Shown here in pieces: positions 17,554 through 25,584 of a DNA stretch of 64,000 bases. The position numbers and the translations under genes were made by a program. Location: the NCBI RefSeq assembly GCF_024267675.1, contig NZ_JALDYX010000010.1, positions 1 to 64,000 on the forward strand, written 5' to 3'. This stretch comes from Marinobacterium sedimentorum. Lineage in GTDB: Bacteria; Pseudomonadota; Gammaproteobacteria; Pseudomonadales; Balneatricaceae. The notes beneath the pieces were generated by a model, which made no database searches, had not been told where the DNA came from, and saw only the letters and a list, made by a program, of their open reading frames with translations. Within the stretch, counting starts at the first letter, position 1. Each line of letters opens with the position of its first letter.

Positions 17554-17660
17554 AAGGTGAAGAGCCGGCACATCCTGTGCCTAATCTGCGGCTCGACAGT
17601 CCCTGTCTTCGCCCCTGCGGGCCTGATCGCACAATGACGCAGTGCTCGCCGGCTTCATAA
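17554..17660. repeat. family 2 repeat, partial copy c
   Basis: Starts AGAGCCGGCACATCCTGTGC, shares GCGGCTCGACAGTCCCTGTC with copy a, and ends GTGCTCGCCGGCTTCATAAG. Only the left half is present. Confidence 0.7.
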
Positions 17661-17933
17661 GGGGGAATGGAAGTCGCTCTGCCACTTGGCGGAGTGGTGT
17701 AGAGCACGGATTAGGGCTCTGCACCGCCGGCTGGGATCGTTAGAGACAGCGAGATCCGCTGCATTTAGGATAGATCGAGAATAGGCGGTGTTGGCCCGTT
17801 GCAGCCACGTAACGTGACAGCCATCCAGACGCTAGTCCGAATTATTCTGTGGTGCACAAAACCAATAATTTAACATTATATATTTAATTACAGTCAGTTA
17901 TCATGAATATAAAGGCGTAATAGATTTAATTTG

Positions 17934-17962
17934 TTGCACTGCAGCATGGCGAGGTATACACT
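17934..17962 (+). promoter_or_regulatory. probable promoter of phasin gene 1
   Basis: TTGCAC (17934-17939), 17-bp spacer, TACACT (17957-17962), 40 bp before the ATG. The 130 bp upstream are strikingly AT-rich (TTTAACATTATATATTTAAT). Confidence 0.45.
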
Positions 17963-18001
17963 CCTTAACATCAACTACTTTTAACTAACAGGTACACAAA
18001 C

Positions 18002-18355
18002 ATGTTCAAGAATCTTCCTACTGCTGACTTCTCTGCTTTTGGCGCTCCTGTTCAGAAGCTGATCGACCTGAACACCGCTACAATGACGAAGGCATTCGAG
18101 CTTCAGAAAGCGGCTATTGAGAAGCAAATTGCTCAGTCACAGGCTGATTTCAAAGCTGTTTCTGAAATCAAAAACCCTGAAGCTCTGACTGCTTTTTTTA
18201 CTGCGAAATCTGAAGAAGCCAAGAAGAGCCTTGAGACTTTTCAGGCTGATGCTCAAGTAGCTGCAGAAAGCACCAAGGCTTACTTTACTGAAGTTCAGGC
18301 TATCCTGACTGAAAGCAAAGACGTTGTCGTTAAAGCGACCAAAAAATCAGCTTAA
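18002..18355 (+). CDS. phasin family protein
   Basis: A 117-residue helical protein of the phasin family, which coats polyhydroxyalkanoate granules. It begins MFKNLPTADFSAFGAPVQKL and continues as amphipathic heptad helices rich in Ala, Lys, Glu and Gln (FELQKAAIEKQIAQ; KSLETFQADAQVAAESTKA), without cysteine. It has its own promoter and a strong terminator at 18370-18406, so it is monocistronic. Codon use is biased to GCT/ACT/TCT unlike most neighbours, as expected for a highly expressed gene. No PHA synthase or depolymerase is in the window. Confidence 0.87.
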   Translation: MFKNLPTADFSAFGAPVQKLIDLNTATMTKAFELQKAAIEKQIAQSQADFKAVSEIKNPEALTAFFTAKSEEAKKSLETFQADAQVAAESTKAYFTEVQAILTESKDVVVKATKKSA

Positions 18356-18369
18356 TGTAAGCTGCTTTT

Positions 18370-18406
18370 AAAAAAAGCCCCCGACAGCAATGTCGGGGGC
18401 TTTTTT
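18370..18406 (+). terminator. terminator of phasin gene 1
   Basis: AAAAAAAGCCCCCGACA / TGTCGGGGGCTTTTTT, loop GCAA: a near-perfect bidirectional terminator. Confidence 0.92.
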
Positions 18407-18894
18407 GTACCTGATTGTTACGACGAAGAGTCGGTGTGATCGGCCAATGCCAGCAGTGCGATGACACGCACAGTAATCGAAGGGGTAATAATGTATGGCC
18501 GGACGACGATGTGACTTGGACAGCCTGCAGTGGTCGCCTGTTGCTCCACTGTGCGTGGAACAAGGGGAATAGTTCGCACATAGGATCGGCGTACCCATCG
18601 AGTAACCGCAATCGCAGAGAGACAGAAAACGGGTGTTCGCCTGCGTCGAGGATGGTGCGTGGGTCTGCATTCCCGGCAGCAGAAGCCCGGCGGATCCTGC
18701 GGGGGCCGACGGCCGGGGGTCAGGTATTGCCTTTTGCCCCTCGGATTAAAGACGAAAGTAAAAGGCCTGATGCTGCTATCCCTGAATTTGATAGGCTATA
18801 AGCCCCCGCGAAGTCGCTTAACACCCGGTCCTCGATTACTGGGATTGATCATCATTAATCACAAATATCCCTCACCAGAATCCGCTACCCCACG
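18407..18894. other. 488-bp non-coding region
   Basis: Between the phasin terminator and the 3' end of the TraX gene. I see no gene, repeat or convincing signal. Confidence 0.5.
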
Positions 18895-19653
18895 CTACCC
18901 CCAACCATCCACCCCACTACGAATTAGCCAGATCAGTCCCAGATGCAGCGGGTAGTAGGCGTAGAAGGCCCAGCGCAGGCGGGGTAGCTGCAGATTGAGG
19001 CGCGTGGCGGCGAGGATCAGCGGTATGGCGGCCAGCGCCCAGTGGTTGCCGTTGCTGAGCCAGAGGCTCGCGCAGGCGAGCAGGGTGGCAACGGCGGCGG
19101 GCGCTGAAGGTCTTTTGCAGTAGAACCAGACGGCCACACCGAGGCTGAGCCCCAGCCAGCTGTATTCGACCAGGCTGCCCGCCACCATGAACAGCACGCC
19201 AGCGGTCACCCGGTCGTTGCGCTCGATCAGGTACAGGATAGCGGTCAGTGCCAGCAGTGAAAACAGCACGTTCAGCGGCCACCAGCCGGCGTGCTGCAGG
19301 TCTCCCAGGGCGATGAAGGGCACCGATGCAAGGGCACCGAATACCGCCAGGCGCTGCATCGTGCGCGGGTAGGTGCCGCGCTCAAGCTGGCCTGGGCGGG
19401 CCAGGTTGTAGGCCAGCACGAACACGAAGATCGGCAGGGCAAGGCGGCCGAGTTCGAACAGAGCCGGCACTGTGCCGTTGAACAGGAAGCGGTTGAGGTG
19501 ATCCCCCGTCATAAGAATCAGCGCGAGCCACTTCAGGGCTTCGATCGTACCACCCGCCATGACAAGGAGCGGCAGGGAAAAGTTGCGGCTGTGCTGTATG
19601 GCGCCGTCAGTCATTGTCTTTTCGGGGCCCTTAAGTTTTAACTCTGAGCTCAT
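18895..19653 (-). CDS. TraX family membrane protein
   Basis: About 252 residues with some eight membrane segments, of the TraX family (PF05857), named for F-pilin acetylation but widespread as a chromosomal, uncharacterised membrane protein. Diagnostic are IEALKWLALILMTGDHLNRF and RLALPIFVFVLAYNLARPG at the N-terminus and the C-terminal YYPLHLGLIWLIRS. The start at 19653 (MSSELKLKGPEK) has AGGGTT 5 nt upstream; ATG 19614 is the alternative. It stands alone, with no conjugation genes nearby, so pilus acetylation is unlikely. Confidence 0.8.
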   Translation of the reverse strand: MSSELKLKGPEKTMTDGAIQHSRNFSLPLLVMAGGTIEALKWLALILMTGDHLNRFLFNGTVPALFELGRLALPIFVFVLAYNLARPGQLERGTYPRTMQRLAVFGALASVPFIALGDLQHAGWWPLNVLFSLLALTAILYLIERNDRVTAGVLFMVAGSLVEYSWLGLSLGVAVWFYCKRPSAPAAVATLLACASLWLSNGNHWALAAIPLILAATRLNLQLPRLRWAFYAYYPLHLGLIWLIRSGVDGWG

Positions 19654-19925
19654 TTCAACCCTGGCTACGGCGTCTGTGTCTGTGGGATGAAACAGTAGCA
19701 GTTTTGGTATTCGGGCGTCTGGCCTGTCCGCGATTCTTTGAGTAATTTCAGCACCTTCGACAATGTCTGGGCCCAGGGCGACTATGCCGAGCTGATCAGA
19801 CCCGCGCATTTGGGCTTCAGTCTGTGCAAATGACGAGTGGGCTGTTACGTTCAGGCTGGTGTTTGCTCAGGTCGTGATCTATCTCCTTGGTATCGCCACC
19901 TGAACTCAAAACGACAGGAGCCTGT

Positions 19926-20378
19926 ATGGATATTGCGGTAACAGCGCTGCAACCCGGTGACAGGGACCAGTGGGAGTCTCTTTTCAACAGCTACGCGGAC
20001 TTTTACAAGATGCCAATGAGTGCCGAGATCCGGGACCGGGTCTGGGCATGGATAGCGTCCGGCGAGATGAAGTTTTTTGGCATTATGGCCAAGGACTCCC
20101 AGGGCAAGGCGCTGGGGTTCATGCACTTTCGCGAAATGCCCTCACCGTTACGAGGCGCGATGGTGGGTTTTCTGGATGATCTCTATGTCTGTCCGGCAGC
20201 AAGAGGCAAAGGCGTGGTGGATGCGCTGTTTGACGGCCTCAATGATGCGGCAGCTGCACAGGGCTGGCCCTTTGTTCGCTGGGTCACCGCCGAGAATAAT
20301 TACCGCGGGCGGGGCCTGTATGACAAACTCGCCGAAAAAACGCACTGGGTGACCTATCAGAAGCATACCGCGATATAG
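19926..20378 (+). CDS. GNAT-family N-acetyltransferase
   Basis: A 150-residue GNAT domain. The acetyl-CoA motif reads PAARGKGVVDALFDGL after the central beta-strand VGFLDDLYVCP, and the C-terminal ENNYRGRGLYDKLAEKTHWV is the usual Asn/Tyr-containing segment. ACAGGAG precedes the ATG at 19926. It probably acetylates a small amine or protein; substrate unknown. It may be transcribed with the following gene (48-bp gap). Confidence 0.87.
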   Translation: MDIAVTALQPGDRDQWESLFNSYADFYKMPMSAEIRDRVWAWIASGEMKFFGIMAKDSQGKALGFMHFREMPSPLRGAMVGFLDDLYVCPAARGKGVVDALFDGLNDAAAAQGWPFVRWVTAENNYRGRGLYDKLAEKTHWVTYQKHTAI

Positions 20379-20425
20379 CAGATTTGATTAATGGGTTGCT
20401 CGATCAGGGATCAGAGGGAGCAAGG

Positions 20426-21148
20426 ATGAATGTTTTGGTAATTGGCGCCAGCGGTGCCACGGGGCGCTTGCTGGTGGCGCAGTTGTTGGATCAGGGAATA
20501 AGGGTCAGGGCGATAGTGCGCTCGGCCAATGCGTTGCCTGAGGATATCCGGCAACACGCACTCTGCAGCCTGATCGAGGCCAGCGTGCACGATATCGACG
20601 TCGCTGAGATGGCGCAGCATCTTCAGGGTTGCGATGCGGTGGCACTGTGCCTGGGGCACAATCTGGCCTTCAAGGGCATATTCGGGCAGCCGCGCATGCT
20701 GGTGCGGGATACGGTACGCACCCTGTGTCAGGCGATCAGGCAGAACGGCACTGCGGCGCCGGTGCGGCTGATTTTGATGAATACCAGCGGCAACTCGAAT
20801 CGTGATCTGGCGGAGAAAACCTCCTTTGGCCAGACGTGTGTTATCACGCTGCTGCGGCTGCTGTTGCCGCCCCATCTGGATAACGAAAGGGCCGCGGATT
20901 ATCTGCGTACCGAGGTGGGTCAGTCTGACAGCCACATTGAATGGGCGGCGGTGCGCCCCGATCGCCTGAGCGATGAAGATCAGGTCACTCAATATGACCT
21001 CCATGCGTCCCCCATTCGAGATCCCATTTTCGATTCCGGCAGCAGCAGCCGCATCAATGTGGCACACCTGATGGCGGAACTGGCCAGCAGCGATAGCCTG
21101 TGGCGCGAGTGGAAGGGAAAGATGCCGGTTATTTACAACTCACCCTGA
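20426..21148 (+). CDS. NAD(P)-binding SDR-like (NmrA/atypical) protein
   Basis: A 240-residue Rossmann-fold protein starting MNVLVIGASGATGRLLVAQL, the GxxGxxG dinucleotide site of NAD(P)H-binding atypical SDRs, followed by VRAIVRSANALPE. No catalytic YxxxK pattern is obvious, as in many atypical SDRs of the NAD(P)H-binding (PF13460) type. GAGGGAGCAAGG precedes the ATG. The stop codon is followed after 6 bp by an 8-unit CTTTCAG tandem repeat. Confidence 0.82.
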   Translation: MNVLVIGASGATGRLLVAQLLDQGIRVRAIVRSANALPEDIRQHALCSLIEASVHDIDVAEMAQHLQGCDAVALCLGHNLAFKGIFGQPRMLVRDTVRTLCQAIRQNGTAAPVRLILMNTSGNSNRDLAEKTSFGQTCVITLLRLLLPPHLDNERAADYLRTEVGQSDSHIEWAAVRPDRLSDEDQVTQYDLHASPIRDPIFDSGSSSRINVAHLMAELASSDSLWREWKGKMPVIYNSP

Positions 21149-21153
21149 GGTCG

Positions 21154-21209
21154 CTTTCAGCTTTCAGCTTTCAGCTTTCAGCTTTCAGCTTTCAGCTTTC
21201 AGCTTTCAG
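21154..21209 (+). repeat. tandem repeat (CTTTCAG)8
   Basis: Eight perfect 7-bp units, directly after the reductase stop codon and followed by CTTTT. It is non-coding here. Confidence 0.95.
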
Positions 21210-21259
21210 CTTTTGCCGTTGCCTTGCATCTTGCCCCTCGCTTTCTCCTGCCCGCAGTT

Positions 21260-21619
21260 TTAAACCGCTGATTTCTCCATCGGATAACCGGCTTCCAGCC
21301 AGGCCTGCTTGCCTTCGACGAATTCCATCACGTTGCGATAGCCCGCAGCGGCTAGGGTGCGGGCGGCGATGCTGGAATTCTGGCATTCGGTGCTGGCGCA
21401 GTACACCACCATGGTGGCGTCCTTGTCGGGCAGTGCGCTGGGGGCGAGCAGGCGGATTTCGTCATGGGGCAGGTTGATGGCGCCGGGCAGGTGTTCGGCG
21501 TCGTAGTAGCGTGCAGGCAGGGCTTCGACGATCAGTGTCGCCTCGCCGGCATCCAGGCGTGCCTTGAGGGCGTCACGCGTAATGGTGCTGTAGCTGAGTT
21601 CGTTCATGGGCTTGTTCAT
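21260..21619 (-). CDS. rhodanese-like domain protein
   Basis: A 119-residue single rhodanese domain, likely a sulfurtransferase or persulfide carrier. The active-site loop is VVYCASTECQNS with Cys74 as the candidate nucleophile and a second Cys79; the usual CxxGxR loop is altered. DAEHLPGAINLPHDEI is the standard N-terminal motif. GGGGGA lies upstream of the ATG at 21619. The gene is divergent from a MarR regulator with two GTTG-N6-CAAC operators between them, so it is the likely target of that regulator. Confidence 0.88.
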   Translation of the reverse strand: MNKPMNELSYSTITRDALKARLDAGEATLIVEALPARYYDAEHLPGAINLPHDEIRLLAPSALPDKDATMVVYCASTECQNSSIAARTLAAAGYRNVMEFVEGKQAWLEAGYPMEKSAV

Positions 21620-21661
21620 GGGTTAGTCCCCCGCTGGGTTATAGAGTGCTTTAGTCTTATT

Positions 21662-21677
21662 GGTTGTAATTGCAACC
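21662..21677. promoter_or_regulatory. MarR-type operator 1
   Basis: GGTTGTAATTGCAACC, a 16-bp inverted repeat with 5-bp perfect arms, in the rhodanese/marR divergent region. Confidence 0.65.
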
Positions 21678-21699
21678 TGATTTAATGCTAGGCCCTAAT

Positions 21700-21715
21700 A
21701 GTTGTAGATGCAACC
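21700..21715. promoter_or_regulatory. MarR-type operator 2
   Basis: AGTTGTAGATGCAACC repeats the same half-sites (GTTG-N6-CAACC) 38 bp from operator 1, immediately upstream of the marR start chosen at 21738. Confidence 0.6.
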
Positions 21716-21737
21716 GGATGTGACTAGACTTGTTTTC

Positions 21738-22172
21738 ATGAAGCCACGACTGCGCGAACAAACCGTCACGACCTGGGCCCGGCTGGTACGCACCGAAACG
21801 ACGCTGATCGACCAGGTGCAAAGAGCGCTGAAGGCCGCAAAACTGCCGCCCCTGGGCTGGTACGATGTACTGCTGGAGCTGCGGCGCGCGCCGGGCGGAG
21901 AGCTGCGCCAGTATGAAATTGGTGCACAGACCCTGCTGACGAAGTACAACCTTTCCCGCCTGGTGGATCGCCTGCAGCGCGAAGCTCTGGTTGAGCGTCA
22001 TGCCTGTGCCGAAGATGGCCGCGGCAATCTTGTGCGCATTACGACGGCGGGTACTGAGTTGCTGCAGCGCATGTGGCCGGTCTATGGCGCCGTGCTCGAG
22101 CAGCAGTTTGAGAGCCGGCTGAGTGCCGATGACATACTGGCGCTGGAAAACATCCTGAAAAAATTGGGCTAG
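21738..22172 (+). CDS. MarR-family transcriptional regulator
   Basis: A 144-residue winged-helix regulator. The recognition region is YEIGAQTLLTKYNLSRLVDR and the wing reads ACAEDGRGNLVRITTAGTELL. I chose ATG 21738 (MKPRLREQTV) rather than the in-frame ATG at 21708 because the latter overlaps the palindromic operator at 21700-21715. The gene is divergent from the rhodanese gene and probably represses both; the inducer is unknown, but sulfur or electrophile stress is plausible given the partner. Confidence 0.88.
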   Translation: MKPRLREQTVTTWARLVRTETTLIDQVQRALKAAKLPPLGWYDVLLELRRAPGGELRQYEIGAQTLLTKYNLSRLVDRLQREALVERHACAEDGRGNLVRITTAGTELLQRMWPVYGAVLEQQFESRLSADDILALENILKKLG

Positions 22173-22311
22173 CGTCCCCTGCGCCTTGCGACGGGGCACT
22201 GATCAGGCCAGGGGGGGATTGGGCCTAGAGTGTAAGTCGAACACTGGCGTCATTCGATCTCAGACAGACAACAGGGTAATAACCCATTCACCGCACGGCA
22301 CCTGGAACCAG

Positions 22312-22478
22312 CCAGTGCATGCCGCGCCGCGCCCTGTTCCGAGCAGGTTTATCCAGGTGGCCGATATCCCTTTACGCGCACCGGCAAGCGGGTGGAGCTG
22401 ACGATTCGCAGTGCGCTGGAGGGGCGGCCGGTGAAAAACCTGGGTGTGCAGGCCAACCCCGAGGCGCTGGAACTGTAA
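22312..22478 (+). pseudogene. C-terminal remnant of acetoacetyl-CoA synthetase
   Basis: Two adjoining frames reconstruct the end of an acetoacetyl-CoA synthetase (AMP-forming): frame one reads APRPVPSRFIQVADIP and, after a 1-nt shift at about 22368, frame two reads PFTRTGKRVELTIRSALEG then RPVKNLGVQANPEALEL and stop at 22478. The TGK lysine of the AMP-ligase C-domain is visible. Everything N-terminal is gone, and nothing upstream (22173-22311) matches the rest. A decayed or truncated gene. Confidence 0.75.
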
Positions 22479-22518
22479 CGGGACTGCCTGTACTGCTGCC
22501 TGAAAGTGGGTCGCAGTA

Positions 22519-23532
22519 TCAGTCGTTATAGGCACTGAATTCGGTGCCGGTGATTTCTCCGCTTTTAACCAGATAGCGGGCCGTGGCGAATACGTCTGGG
22601 TGAAACTTATGGGCTTCGTGCTCCATGATGGCGATTGCATCGTTAAAGCTGTGGGCCCTGCGATAGGGGCGCACACCGGCAATCGCCTCCAGGCAGTCGG
22701 CCACAGTGACGATGGCGACGCCCAGTGGAATTTCATCTTTCTGCAGGCCGTAGGGGTAACCGGAACCATCCTGGCTTTCATGGTGCAGTAGTACAATATC
22801 CTTCACCAGTTTTTCGCAATTGACGCCCGCCAGTATCCTGTGCCCTTTTTCCGGGTGTTGTTTTATGAATTCCCATTCATAGGGTTCCAGCTTGCTGGGC
22901 TTGTTCAGTATCTCGATCGGGACTGAAATCTTGCCGATATCATGCAGGCTGGAGCCAAGCGAAATCAGGTCGGTGGTCTTCTGATCCAGTGTCATCAGTT
23001 CTGCGATTCGGATCGAAAGCCGTGTCGTACGTGACATGTGTCCGTTGGTATAAGGGTCCCGCTGCTCTATGGCACAGGTGAGGGCGCTGGCGGTCTCATG
23101 AAACATGGCGACCTGTGACTGCTGGTAGAGAAGGACGTCTGTCTGGTCAATGAACTCCGCCAGTCTGAATTTTGTGCCGTTGGCCGAAAAGAGGCGGGGT
23201 GAAATGATGACGTGCCGTTGTGCGCCGGATTTGGTCAGCAATCGAGAGCTGTAGCGCTCCGTTACGTCTAGCGATAAACGGCTATGCAGGTCGGGTCGAA
23301 AATCCACGGCGATCAGGTCACTGGCATTCATGCCATAAAGCTCTTCACGCCTGTAACCAGCCATAAGGGCAAAATTGTGGCTGCAGGCAACAATTTTTCC
23401 TTCACAGGTTAGCGCGAAGGAGCCAAAGAGGAATGACAGGCAGTTGATGATGCCTTCGGCACCCTCGCAGGCGAACACGTTCTGCAAAAATTTTTCGAGC
23501 TGATCTGAAGTCCGTTCAGTAAGTGCTTCCAT
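22519..23532 (-). CDS. PAS-like sensor HD-GYP domain phosphodiesterase
   Basis: A 337-residue protein: an N-terminal sensor region (residues 30-130, with PAS-like IVACSHNFALMAGYRREELYG) and a C-terminal HD-GYP domain, which hydrolyses cyclic di-GMP. The HD pair is His197-Asp198 in LHDIGKISVP; HHESQDGSGYP (250-260) supplies the HHE and GYP motifs. All metal ligands look intact, so it is likely active. ATG 23532 is preferred because upstream in-frame ATGs (to 23736) precede sequence without similarity; the ribosome binding site is weak. No membrane segment. It may report on a cytoplasmic signal. Confidence 0.85.
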   Translation of the reverse strand: MEALTERTSDQLEKFLQNVFACEGAEGIINCLSFLFGSFALTCEGKIVACSHNFALMAGYRREELYGMNASDLIAVDFRPDLHSRLSLDVTERYSSRLLTKSGAQRHVIISPRLFSANGTKFRLAEFIDQTDVLLYQQSQVAMFHETASALTCAIEQRDPYTNGHMSRTTRLSIRIAELMTLDQKTTDLISLGSSLHDIGKISVPIEILNKPSKLEPYEWEFIKQHPEKGHRILAGVNCEKLVKDIVLLHHESQDGSGYPYGLQKDEIPLGVAIVTVADCLEAIAGVRPYRRAHSFNDAIAIMEHEAHKFHPDVFATARYLVKSGEITGTEFSAYND

Positions 23533-23865
23533 TCGGTACTCGTGAATTGGGTGGTGATTGACTGCCCGTATTCGACACATCAGCGTCAGTAAGCAGTTCA
23601 GGGCGCTGCGGAGCAGACAGCCGCGTTCGTAGGTATTGTAGCTGTGACCTGCCCCAAAGGCGGTTTCATTAGTATCGGGATAACGATGATTGTACGAGAT
23701 AGGCGGATCGGCGGCTATCAGGACAGGCGTGAACATGCGATTTCATCCCGCGCGAGCCCGTGTCGCCTTCCGGTTCGCTGCCTGCGCGCCAGAGCCTGCC
23801 AGCAGCCGCTATTCAGGTTAAACTGTGGGTAACTCTGAGCAATCCCCCCGACAGGCGGCAAGACA

Positions 23866-25467
23866 ATGAACGATCCCTGGAATGAGGGCCGGAATCAACC
23901 CCTGGGTGATCTGCGGCAGAGCCCGCCTGATGTATCCCCTGCTGATCCGCCTGATGAACCTTTAACCTCATGCCTGAGCGCCCCGCAACAGCCGGCGCCG
24001 GATCGTGCGCACATGCCCGGATTCTTTGCGTCACTGGTGCATAATCTGGGTGCCGGTTATCGGCTGGCGACGGGGAGGGCACTGGCAGTCGAGGATGTGT
24101 CCTGCACGCTGGGGCAGATTGTGGCACTGGTGCTGATACTGCTGCTGCTCAATGCCGGCACCAGCCTTGTCACGACCGAGGCACCGGTGCAGTTCGATGC
24201 CTACGGGCTAAATTACCTGGGGGCGAGCAGCCTGTTCAGCCTGCTGATGCTGATGCTGGTCAGCCGGCTGGCCGGCAGCAGTGCGGCCCGGTTTATACCG
24301 ATGCTGATCGCCTTTGTCAGTGCCTCGGTGCTGATTGATCTGGTGTCGCAGTTGCTGTGGCTGGCACAGCAGTATTTCACCCTGTCGGCGACTCAGGCCT
24401 GGGGGCTCTTCGCGGTGCCGCTGTTGTGGCAATGGCTGGTGGTGGTGCGTTTGCTGCGCGGGTTTGCCGGTGCGGGGCCGCTGCGTTCGAGCATGCTGGG
24501 GGCGCTTTACAGTCTGGCGCTGTTCGCCAGCTTCTGGATTCTGCCCCGCGCCGAGCTCTGGTATACCGATGAAGCCGCCGATCAGGTGGCGCAGGCCCCT
24601 GGGGTTGAGCTGGATGTGGAGGCTGTTTTTTATGCCCAGCCCCGCCTGATGCGGCAGAGTCTGGCGGCGCTCGAACCACAGCGTCCCGGGGTGACGGATC
24701 TGTATCTGCTGGCGCTGGGGGGCTTCGGGCTTGAGGATGTGTTCCTGAAAGAAGTGGAGTTTGTGCGCGCGCAGTTCGATCGCCAGTACGATACCGTCGG
24801 CCGCTCCCTGATACTGGCCAACAATCCTGCCAGGGTGAGTCAGTATCCCCTGGCCAGCCGGCCCAATCTTGCCCAGGGACTGCAGGGCGTGGCACAGAAA
24901 ATGGATACGGCCGAGGATGTGCTCTTTTTGTTCATGACCTCCCACGGCAGTCGTGATCATCGTTTTTCGCTGGAATTCGGCACCATCGAGCTGAATGACC
25001 TGACACCGCAGCAGGTACGCCAGGCGCTGGATGATGCCGGTATCCGCTGGCGTGTGATTCTGGTGTCGAGCTGCTTTTCCGGTGGCTTTATAGAGGCGTT
25101 GCAGAGCCCTGAAACCCTGGTGATTACTGCTGCGGCGGCGGATCGAACCTCCTTTGGCTGTGGTGTCGACAGCGACTTCACCTACTTCGGTACCGCCTAC
25201 TTCAAGCAGGCGCTGCCCCGGCAGCCACGCTTTATCCAGGCGTTCGATCTCGCCAATAGCTGGGTGAGCGACAGGGAACAGCAGGAGGACATCGGCGCCT
25301 CGCAGCCGCAAATCTTTGTCGGTGATAGCATCGCGAAAAAGCTGGACAGCCTCTATCGTGAACCCAAACTGCAAATGGCCTTTAGCCTCGCCGTGCCAGG
25401 TGAATTATCGGCCTGTGAAGACAGCCGCACTCAAGTCGAAAGTCCAAGTGACGCCTGCCAGCCCTGA
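23866..25467 (+). CDS. membrane-anchored C13-family (legumain/caspase-fold) peptidase
   Basis: A 533-residue protein with a proline-rich N-terminus (1-45), five hydrophobic segments (about 85-105, 125-143, 148-170, 180-202, 208-226) and a C-terminal soluble domain. The soluble domain carries a clan CD dyad: His360 in FMTSHGSRDH and Cys403 in VSSCFSGGF, the pattern of Peptidase_C13 bacterial homologues. LYLLALGGFGLEDVFLKEV marks the domain start. The topology places the protease after an odd number of membrane spans, so a periplasmic location is likely if the N-terminus is inside. A terminator overlaps the stop codon. Substrates are unknown. Confidence 0.82.
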   Translation: MNDPWNEGRNQPLGDLRQSPPDVSPADPPDEPLTSCLSAPQQPAPDRAHMPGFFASLVHNLGAGYRLATGRALAVEDVSCTLGQIVALVLILLLLNAGTSLVTTEAPVQFDAYGLNYLGASSLFSLLMLMLVSRLAGSSAARFIPMLIAFVSASVLIDLVSQLLWLAQQYFTLSATQAWGLFAVPLLWQWLVVVRLLRGFAGAGPLRSSMLGALYSLALFASFWILPRAELWYTDEAADQVAQAPGVELDVEAVFYAQPRLMRQSLAALEPQRPGVTDLYLLALGGFGLEDVFLKEVEFVRAQFDRQYDTVGRSLILANNPARVSQYPLASRPNLAQGLQGVAQKMDTAEDVLFLFMTSHGSRDHRFSLEFGTIELNDLTPQQVRQALDDAGIRWRVILVSSCFSGGFIEALQSPETLVITAAAADRTSFGCGVDSDFTYFGTAYFKQALPRQPRFIQAFDLANSWVSDREQQEDIGASQPQIFVGDSIAKKLDSLYREPKLQMAFSLAVPGELSACEDSRTQVESPSDACQP

Positions 25468-25488
25468 GGCGATTACCGCAGGGCTTTT
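25460..25488 (+). terminator. terminator overlapping the C13 peptidase stop codon
   Basis: AGCCCTG (25460-25466) pairs with CAGGGCT (25479-25485), followed by TTTT. The left arm includes the first bases of the TGA stop. Confidence 0.65.
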
Positions 25489-25491
25489 CGA

Positions 25492-25507
25492 TTGACCGAT
25501 CGGTCAA
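25492..25507. promoter_or_regulatory. 16-bp perfect palindrome, TetR-type operator candidate
   Basis: TTGACCGATCGGTCAA, fully self-complementary, 78 bp upstream of phoD. The TTGACC could double as a -35 box. No TetR gene lies in the window. Confidence 0.5.
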
Positions 25508-25584
25508 AAAACATTCATCTGGCTGTTGTCTGGCCTTCATCTAAGCGGCCTATCCTCATCGATTTGCACCCCAAGGGCAGATAG

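Noticed and set aside
18415..18801. A 128-codon frame after the phasin
   Set aside because: No ribosome binding site, family or codon bias; overlaps the terminator region.
21154..21209. CRISPR-like array
   Set aside because: Units are 7 bp and contiguous without spacers.
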